A DNA stretch of 20,457 nucleotides, from contig DBLZ01000097.1 in NCBI GenBank assembly GCA_002297545.1, positions 1 through 20,457 on the forward strand, in the 5' to 3' direction. Of the stretch, positions 15,321 to 20,457 are shown one piece after another. Position 1 is the first letter of the stretch; each line of letters opens with the position of its first letter. The notes under the pieces are model-generated. The model ran no database searches and had not been told where the DNA came from. It saw only the letters and a list, made by a program, of their open reading frames with translations. The position numbers and the translations under genes were made by a program. This stretch comes from Prevotellaceae bacterium UBA711 (GTDB taxonomy: Bacteria; Bacteroidota; Bacteroidia; Bacteroidales; Bacteroidaceae).

Positions 15321-16634
15321 TTAGAACAGTGTCTTTTGCAATGCCTGGAGAGCCTTCTGTTTGTGTTCGGCCTTTACCAGGAAGGAGATGTTGTGGTTGC
15401 TGCCACCGTAGGAAATCATGCGTACGGGGATGTCGCGGAGTGCATCGCATGCCACGCTCTCGAAACCGCAATTGTCCGGCCTGAGGTCGCCAACTACGCA
15501 GATGATGCACATGTCCTCGTCGCAGGTGACTGTGCCGTACTTCTTCAACTCGGAAATGATGTCGGCCAGGTGTGCGGTGTTGTCGATAGTGAGGCTCACG
15601 CCCACTTCGCTGGTGCAAATCATGTCTATGCTGGTGCGGTAGGTCTCGAATATCTCGAAGACCTTGCGCAGGAACCCGTAGGCCAGGAGCATGCGCGAGG
15701 AGTTGATATGGATGCAGGTATTGTTGTCGCGGGCTGCCACGGCCTTGATCTTTCCCTCGTTGAATTCATTGTTGATGATGGTGCCGGGTGCATCGGGGGC
15801 CATAGTGTTGAGCAGCCGCACGGGCACTCCGGAGAATCTGGCCGGCTGTATGCAGGTGGGGTGTAGGATTTTGGCTCCGAAGTAGGCCAGTTCTGCAGCC
15901 TCGGCAAAGTTCAACTGTCGTACGGGAGTGGTACCATCGACGTAGCGTGGATCGTTGTTGTGCATGCCGTCTATGTCGGTCCATATCTGTATTTCCTCAG
16001 CTTGCAGTGCGGCGCCTATGAGGCAGGCCGTATAGTCGGATCCGCCGCGTAGCAGGTTGTCCACCTCGCCGTATGCGTTGCGGCAGATGAAGCCCTGGGT
16101 GATGTAGACCTGATAGCCGGGGTTCTCCTTCATGTAGGATTGGCACTTGTCTGTGATGTAACGAAAGTCGGGGTCGGCATTCTTGTCGGTGCGTATGATC
16201 TCCAGTGCAGGAAGCAGTATGGCGTTGACACCGCATTCCAGCAGATAGTTGGTGACCATGTTGGTGGATATAATCTCACCCTCGGCCAGTATCACCTTTT
16301 CCTCGAAGGAGGTGAAATGTATCTTGGTGAAGCTACGCAGGTAGCGGAACTGCTCCTTGATGAAGTCGCGTGTCTTCTCGCGCCACTCCTCGGTGCTGTA
16401 CAGTTCGTCCACGTGTCCCATGTAGGTGCGTTCAAGCTTGTTGATGATGGTGCTGGCACCCTCGGGGTTCTTTCTATAGAGGTAATCCGATATTTCCACC
16501 AGTGAGTTGGTCGTACCGCTCATGGCAGAGAGTACTACAAAGCGCTGTTCGTCTCCCTTTGTGAAGAGCTTGCAGGCTTCCTTCATGCGCTGTGGCGTAC
16601 CGACGCTGGTACCACCGAATTTCATTACTTTCAT
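15321..16634 (-). CDS. lysC: Aspartate kinase
   Basis: A 437-residue monofunctional aspartokinase, first step to lysine/diaminopimelate, threonine and methionine. The kinase domain has KFGGTSVG (5-12), RGGSDYTA (196-203), WTDIDGMHNNDPR (218-230) and ELAYFGAKILHP (248-259). Two ACT regulatory domains follow from about 305 (LLAYGFLRKVFEIFETYRTSIDMI, then CIICVVGDL), so feedback inhibition by lysine is expected. No homoserine dehydrogenase is fused. It is 15 bases from both the FtsE-like gene and lysA. The gap is too short for a lysine riboswitch. Confidence 0.96.
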   Translation of the reverse strand: MKVMKFGGTSVGTPQRMKEACKLFTKGDEQRFVVLSAMSGTTNSLVEISDYLYRKNPEGASTIINKLERTYMGHVDELYSTEEWREKTRDFIKEQFRYLRSFTKIHFTSFEEKVILAEGEIISTNMVTNYLLECGVNAILLPALEIIRTDKNADPDFRYITDKCQSYMKENPGYQVYITQGFICRNAYGEVDNLLRGGSDYTACLIGAALQAEEIQIWTDIDGMHNNDPRYVDGTTPVRQLNFAEAAELAYFGAKILHPTCIQPARFSGVPVRLLNTMAPDAPGTIINNEFNEGKIKAVAARDNNTCIHINSSRMLLAYGFLRKVFEIFETYRTSIDMICTSEVGVSLTIDNTAHLADIISELKKYGTVTCDEDMCIICVVGDLRPDNCGFESVACDALRDIPVRMISYGGSNHNISFLVKAEHKQKALQALQKTLF

Positions 16635-16649
16635 GTGTGTAGATATTGT

Positions 16650-17327
16650 TTATTGTTTATCGCTTTTCTGTGTCAGGGTCTCGTTTTCGCAGAGATATAC
16701 CGTACCGGGGAAGTACTCGGGCCATTGCAGGTTATGGGTGGAGACCACAACGGTGCAGTCGCCCTGTCTACGGACCTCATCCAATAGGGCCATTACGCGT
16801 TCGCCGTTTTCGCTGTCCAGTTGTCCCGTTGGCTCATCGGCGAGTATAAGTTCCGGATGGTTGAGTATGGCGCGTGCTATGCAGACGCATTGCTTCTGCC
16901 CACCGGACAGCTCGTGCGGATAACACTTGCCTTTGTCCTGGAGCTCTACCCAATCGAGCACTTCCTCTATCCTCTCGCGGCGCAGGGATTTCTTGTTCCA
17001 TTCCGTGGCACGCAAGACAAAGTCCAGATTTTCGTTGACCGTTCGGTCTGGCAATAATCGCAAGTCCTGGTGCACTATGCCCATGCGGCGGCGCAGATAC
17101 TGTAGGTCGCTGTGGGTGATGTGCTTCATGTCCTGATCCAGTATGAAGGCTTGGCCGCTGTGGATGTGTGTGTTGCCATACATGCTGGACAGCAGGGTGC
17201 TCTTGCCCGTACCCACCAGCCCTGTCAGGTATATCATTTCGCCAGGCTGTGCCTGCAAGTTGATGCCGGATAGGACGGTACGTTTCTCATAGCGCAGATG
17301 GACATCGTTATAGTTTATCGTCATCAT
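16650..17327 (-). CDS. ftsE: FtsE-like ABC transporter ATP-binding protein
   Basis: A 225-residue single ABC domain. Walker A is GLVGTGKST (36-44), Q-loop Gln87, signature LSGGQKQ (140-146), Walker B LILADEP (160-166) and switch His198. The short core and the TGLVGTGKSTLLSSMYG start resemble FtsE, which with FtsX controls division-site peptidoglycan hydrolases. The signature is slightly divergent: Q-C-V-C-I-A-R-A replaces the usual Q-R-V-A-I-A-R-A. No FtsX-like permease is next to it. Two ATGs start the frame; either could be used. A LolD-type role cannot be excluded. Confidence 0.85.
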   Translation of the reverse strand: MMTINYNDVHLRYEKRTVLSGINLQAQPGEMIYLTGLVGTGKSTLLSSMYGNTHIHSGQAFILDQDMKHITHSDLQYLRRRMGIVHQDLRLLPDRTVNENLDFVLRATEWNKKSLRRERIEEVLDWVELQDKGKCYPHELSGGQKQCVCIARAILNHPELILADEPTGQLDSENGERVMALLDEVRRQGDCTVVVSTHNLQWPEYFPGTVYLCENETLTQKSDKQ

Positions 17328-17360
17328 TTTTTATATGTGGTGCAATGGGGAGGTAGTGGG

Positions 17361-18011
17361 TTAGTGCTTCTTCCAGTTGGGATTGTGGCGTTCCATAAGT
17401 TCGGTAGCAAGTTGTTCTATGCGCAGTCCCTTGCTGGTCATCAATACAATGAGGTGATAGAGCATGTCCGAGCCCTCGTATATCATGCGGTCGTCAGTAC
17501 CGTTTACTGCCTCGATGACAAGTTCCAGTGCCTCTTCGCCTACTTTCTGCGCCATGCGGTTCAGACCGTCGCGGAACAGTGATGTGGTATAGGAGCCCTC
17601 GGGCATCTGGCGGTGACGTTCCTCTATGAAATCCTGTAGCTCACTTAGGAACAGTAGCGGGTTGGCATTCTCATTTTGTATGGTTTCTTGCTTTCTCACC
17701 GGAACGTTCTCTTCGCCCCAGCAGGTGTCTGTGCCGGTATGGCAGACCGGGCCTGTCGGATGTACACGTATGAGCAACGTGTCGTTGTCGCAGTCGTTCT
17801 TGATGTCAACGACGTGCAGAAAGTTGCCGCTGGTCTCGCCCTTGGTCCAAAGGCATTGGCGGCTACGGCTCCAAAAAGTTACCTTGCCGGTCTGGACGGT
17901 GAGGTCGTAGGCCTGCTGATTCATGTAACCGAGCATTAGCACTTGACGTGTGTCGGCGTCTTGTATGATGGCGGGCACAAGTCCCTGAGTCTTGTCAAAG
18001 TTGATGTCCAT
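17361..18011 (-). CDS. hisI: Bifunctional PRA-CH/PRA-PH, histidine biosynthesis
   Basis: A 216-residue HisIE fusion performing steps 2 and 3 of histidine synthesis. The frame is open back to 18080, but the ATG at 18011 is chosen because the family starts just before the LVPAIIQD motif; the upstream 23 codons are isoleucine/tyrosine-rich and lie in the intergenic gap. The PRA-CH half has LMLGYMNQQA, FWSRSR, LWTKGETSGN, DCDNDTLL and GPVCHTG with the metal-binding cysteines. The PRA-PH half (about 110-216) has VGEEALELVIEA and EGSDMLYH. It lies 65 bases after hisF. Confidence 0.95.
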   Translation of the reverse strand: MDINFDKTQGLVPAIIQDADTRQVLMLGYMNQQAYDLTVQTGKVTFWSRSRQCLWTKGETSGNFLHVVDIKNDCDNDTLLIRVHPTGPVCHTGTDTCWGEENVPVRKQETIQNENANPLLFLSELQDFIEERHRQMPEGSYTTSLFRDGLNRMAQKVGEEALELVIEAVNGTDDRMIYEGSDMLYHLIVLMTSKGLRIEQLATELMERHNPNWKKH

Positions 18012-18076
18012 GTTGCGATATATTATATATAAGGTATCAGTCGTGTGGATATGTATGATATTGTGTGGTGCATTTA

Positions 18077-18832
18077 TCAAAGCCTTACTGTAATGTCCTG
18101 TGCTTTCAGATAGGTTTTCAGTTCCGGGATGGATATTTCTCCGAAATGGAATACGCTGGCGGCCAGGGCTGCATCGGCATGTCCTACGGAGAAGACATCG
18201 CGGAAATGCTCCATGGCACCAGCGCCGCCGCTGGCTATGATGGGGATGGAAAGGCAGTCGGACAGGAGTGCTATGGCTTCATTGGCAAAGCCTTCCTTTA
18301 CGCCGTCATGGTTCATGGACGTGAATAATATCTCGCCAGCACCTCGCTCTTGTACTTCGTGTGCCCAATCAAATAGTTTTAACTCCTGCCTTTGGCGGCC
18401 TCCCTTGGTGTAGCAATGCCAGCCATCGGCATCTTGGTGCGCGTCTATGGCACATACGATCACTTGAGATCCGAAGTGTCTTGCTATATCGTCTATGAGC
18501 GAAGGATTGTATATGGCAGCAGAATTGATGCTTATCTTGTCGGCACCGGCATTCAGAAGGCGTTCTATATCGCTAAGCTCCTGTATTCCTCCGCCCACGG
18601 TAAAGGGTATGTTGATGGTGGCGGCCACGCGGCTCACCATGTCGGTGAAGGTCTTGCGTCCCTCAAAACTGGCGGTTATGTCCAAAAAGCATAGTTCATC
18701 GGCTCCGTTGTCGCTGTATGCCTTGCCCAGTTCCACCGGGTCGCCGGCGGTGCGCAGGTTGACAAAGTTGGTGCCCTTGACCGTCATGCCGTCCTTGACA
18801 TCCAGGCATGGTATTATTCTTTTTGCTAACAT
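18077..18832 (-). CDS. hisF: Imidazole glycerol phosphate synthase cyclase subunit
   Basis: A 251-residue (beta/alpha)8 barrel that uses ammonia from HisH to form imidazole glycerol phosphate and AICAR. Catalytic Asp11 (PCLDV) and Asp130 (CAIDAH) are in the canonical places. Phosphate loops GGGI (80-83) and ASGGAG are present. The start overlaps the hisA end by 7 bases, consistent with coupled translation. Confidence 0.97.
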   Translation of the reverse strand: MLAKRIIPCLDVKDGMTVKGTNFVNLRTAGDPVELGKAYSDNGADELCFLDITASFEGRKTFTDMVSRVAATINIPFTVGGGIQELSDIERLLNAGADKISINSAAIYNPSLIDDIARHFGSQVIVCAIDAHQDADGWHCYTKGGRQRQELKLFDWAHEVQERGAGEILFTSMNHDGVKEGFANEAIALLSDCLSIPIIASGGAGAMEHFRDVFSVGHADAALAASVFHFGEISIPELKTYLKAQDITVRL

Positions 18833-19536
18833 AATGTGGCGATGTCTATTTTTCCTTCATAGTAAGCCTTGCCAAAGACAACGGCTGGGATGCCGTTGGC
18901 CTGCAGCCGGAGTATGTCCTCGTTGCATGAGACACCTCCGGAGGCTATGAGGTGAAGTTGCGGGTATCTGCCCATGACTGTGCGGTACAGTTCCGTTGCC
19001 GGGCCTGCAAGTGTTCCGTCCTTGCTGATATCTGTACACAGAACGTTGCGCACCCCGGCCTTGACGTAGCGTTCCAGAAATGGCAGCAACTCCTCTGCAG
19101 AGTCCTCTTTCCACCCGTTGATGCTTACCATGCCGTTGCGAACATCGGCACCGAGGATAATTCTGTCGGCACCGTACTTGTCCAACCAAGCAAGGAATGT
19201 TTCCGGTTCTGTTACGGCTATGCTGCCTACGGTGACCATGTGGGCACCGGCATCGAAAGCCTTTTCTATGTCTTCTGCGGTCTTGATGCCGCCGCCAAAG
19301 TCTACCACAAGATCTGTGTGCTGGGTTATGCTCCTCAGTACGGCGTCATTGACTATGTGCTTGCTTTTTGCGCCGTCCAAGTCCACGATATGCAGGCGCC
19401 TGAACCCCAGGCGCTGGAATTCCAGGGCTTGGCTCAACGGGTCTTCGTTGTATATGGTCTTCTGTGCATAGTCGCCCTTGGTGAGGCGCACACATTTGCC
19501 GTCTATCAGGTCTATGGCCGGTATCAGTTCTATCAT
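18826..19536 (-). CDS. hisA: ProFAR isomerase
   Basis: A 236-residue barrel homologous to HisF; it isomerises ProFAR to PRFAR, the HisF substrate. Catalytic acids are Asp9 (IPAIDL) and Asp131 (GADVRNG). Phosphate loops are FGGGIKT (80-86) and ASGGV. ATGA overlap with hisH upstream and 7-base overlap with hisF downstream. Confidence 0.97.
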   Translation of the reverse strand: MIELIPAIDLIDGKCVRLTKGDYAQKTIYNEDPLSQALEFQRLGFRRLHIVDLDGAKSKHIVNDAVLRSITQHTDLVVDFGGGIKTAEDIEKAFDAGAHMVTVGSIAVTEPETFLAWLDKYGADRIILGADVRNGMVSINGWKEDSAEELLPFLERYVKAGVRNVLCTDISKDGTLAGPATELYRTVMGRYPQLHLIASGGVSCNEDILRLQANGIPAVVFGKAYYEGKIDIATLC

Positions 19537-20129
19537 AAGGTGAGGTCTAAAAAGTTCTTTAAGATGCGTTCGCCTACGCTTCCGCTCTTTTCCGGATGGA
19601 ATTGGGTAGCGTAGAAATTGTCTTTGTGCAGGGCAGCACTGAAAGGCACGATATAGTTTGTCGTAGCTATGGTGTACGGGTTTACCCCCACATAATAACT
19701 GTGGACAAAATAAACAAATTCATTTTCACCGAATCCTTTGAATAAGGCGCTGCCTGTTTCGGTCAGGGTATTCCATCCCATGTGCGGCACTTTGTCTTCA
19801 TGCCGTGCGGGGGTGAATAATTTTACATCCGTGTCAAAGATGCCCAGACAGTCTGCGTTTCCTTCTTCGGAATGTCGGCACAGCAGTTGCATCCCTAGGC
19901 AGATGCCCAATACGGGTTGCTTTAAGTTCTTGATCACTTCATCCAGCCGGTTTTGCCGGAGATGGTTCATGGTTGTTTCGGCTTCGCCCACGCCGGGGAA
20001 GATAACTTTGTCAGCACTCATCAGTGTTTCCTTGTCGGAAGTGATGGTTGCTTCTACTCCCAGGCGCCTCAAAGCGTATTCTACCGAGTAGATATTTCCT
20101 GCATTATATTTTACGACAGCAATTTTCAT
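19533..20129 (-). CDS. hisH: Imidazole glycerol phosphate synthase glutaminase subunit
   Basis: A 198-residue class I glutamine amidotransferase supplying ammonia to HisF. The triad is Cys77 (GICLGMQ), His178 and Glu180 (QFHPEKSG); the substrate segment PGVGEA is at 45-50. It is the first gene of the minus-strand run visible here. The hisG, hisD, hisC and hisB genes are not in the window. Confidence 0.97.
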   Translation of the reverse strand: MKIAVVKYNAGNIYSVEYALRRLGVEATITSDKETLMSADKVIFPGVGEAETTMNHLRQNRLDEVIKNLKQPVLGICLGMQLLCRHSEEGNADCLGIFDTDVKLFTPARHEDKVPHMGWNTLTETGSALFKGFGENEFVYFVHSYYVGVNPYTIATTNYIVPFSAALHKDNFYATQFHPEKSGSVGERILKNFLDLTL

Positions 20130-20219
20130 TAGCTAAAGATAACTGTTTTATTTTTATAACCCCCATCCTTTTCGTTCAATGTGTTTCTGCATAATGTAAG
20201 AAAGGAGCATAATAGTGTG

Positions 20220-20250
20220 CAAAAATAGCGAATTATTGCTGATATGCTAA
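20220..20250 (-). promoter_or_regulatory. Probable promoter of the hisH operon
   Basis: TATTTTTG (20227-20220, minus strand) matches the -7 box. TTAG about 19 bases further upstream is a weak -33. The predicted start near 20213 leaves a leader of about 85 bases. Confidence 0.5.
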
Positions 20251-20365
20251 TTTTTCTGATAAAAAGTTTGCAAAAAAGATTGGAATAATGCAATGCTGTA
20301 ATTTTATGAGGAGTAGGATAGGAGGGGCTGAAAAATATTTTTTTTGTGTTTTTTTGTTCTAATGC

Positions 20366-20395
20366 TTGCAGATTTAAAAATAATGCGTACCTTTG
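20366..20395 (+). promoter_or_regulatory. Bacteroidetes-type promoter of the right-edge tRNA
   Basis: TTG (20366-20368), 19 bases, then TACCTTTG (20388-20395). It is one of the best matches in the window and reads toward the tRNA-like sequence 50 bases on. Confidence 0.7.
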
Positions 20396-20444
20396 CACCC
20401 GCAATCGAGAGAGAAAGCATTGAAAAGAGATAGATTGAAATATT

Positions 20445-20457
20445 GGTGCGTTAGTTC
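20445..20457 (+). tRNA. Probable tRNA, 5' end only (cut by window edge)
   Basis: GGTGCGTTAGTTC reads as a 7-base acceptor strand (GGTGCGT), T8-A9, then the start of a D-stem (GTTC). The pattern TTAGTTC is common in bacterial tRNAs, and with a GG start suggests tRNA-Asp, though identity needs the anticodon. The strong promoter just upstream supports a stable RNA gene. Confidence 0.55.

Larger units (their letters stand above)
20130..20444. promoter_or_regulatory. AT-rich divergent region between hisH and tRNA
   Basis: About 315 bases with no supported gene; the open frame on the minus strand here is low-complexity and not protein-like. It contains a hisH-directed and a tRNA-directed promoter. 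The hisH leader has no run of histidine codons, so no classical his attenuator leader peptide is seen. Confidence 0.6.

Noticed and set aside
18012..18080. Longer N-terminus for HisIE
   Set aside because: The extra 23 residues have no counterpart in the family and come from the AT-rich gap.
20129..20404. 91-codon minus-strand open frame upstream of hisH
   Set aside because: Low-complexity, AT-driven translation over two promoters; not protein-like.
1..20457. Insertion sequences, phage or integration sites
   Set aside because: No transposase, integrase, terminal inverted repeats or target duplications were seen; gene order and style look chromosomal throughout.

Overview
The window looks like chromosome of a gut-type Bacteroidales bacterium (Bacteroidaceae/Prevotellaceae-like; genus not resolved) with roughly half G+C by eye. 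Four things point there. Promoters have the Bacteroidetes form (TTTG or TTG, then 19-21 bases, then TAnnTTTG). Several exported proteins have lipoprotein signals. There are paired fucosidases of the polysaccharide-utilisation type and a HmuY/TonB-receptor haem operon. The left part of the histidine operon is fused to lysC-lysA, as I recall for this order.

Layout from left to right. (1) 1-2579, minus strand: a fucosidase pair. A GH29 enzyme with CHB_HEX_C-like and discoidin-like tail domains precedes a GH95 enzyme cut by the window edge. (2) 2649-4785, minus: a ClpB disaggregase that lacks the whole N-terminal substrate domain and about 20 residues of the second ATPase module, with its own terminator. 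(3) 4939-7895, minus: three genes for an SRD5A-type steroid 5-alpha-reductase, a single-domain Old Yellow Enzyme reductase with four C-terminal cysteines, and a short-chain dehydrogenase. This combination matches the 5AR/5BR/HSDH gene sets that gut Bacteroidales use to remodel ring A of bile acids and steroids (isoallolithocholate-type products). It is the most interesting system here. (4) 7896-8474: a non-coding divergent control region of about 580 bases with opposed promoters and a 22-bp-period operator-like array around AACCGGTT. (5) 8475-12309, plus: a haem-acquisition operon of two paralogous small lipoproteins, a HmuY haemophore-like lipoprotein and a HmuR-like TonB receptor. (6) 12319-20129, minus: a tightly packed run hisH-hisA-hisF-hisIE-ftsE-lysC-lysA-GT2-DUF368. 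(7) 20130-20457: an AT-rich divergent region with a hisH promoter one way and, the other way, a promoter leading into the first 13 bases of a probable tRNA.

The genes join into modules. Fucosidases release fucose from mucin or milk-type glycans. The steroid operon would reduce the delta-4-3-keto ring and then the 3-keto group. The haem operon supplies haem. The histidine-lysine-envelope run links amino-acid and diaminopimelate supply to an FtsE-like ATPase and an undecaprenyl-phosphate translocase candidate. The steroid and haem operons share one control region, so they may be co-regulated; this is inferred, and no regulator gene lies in the window.
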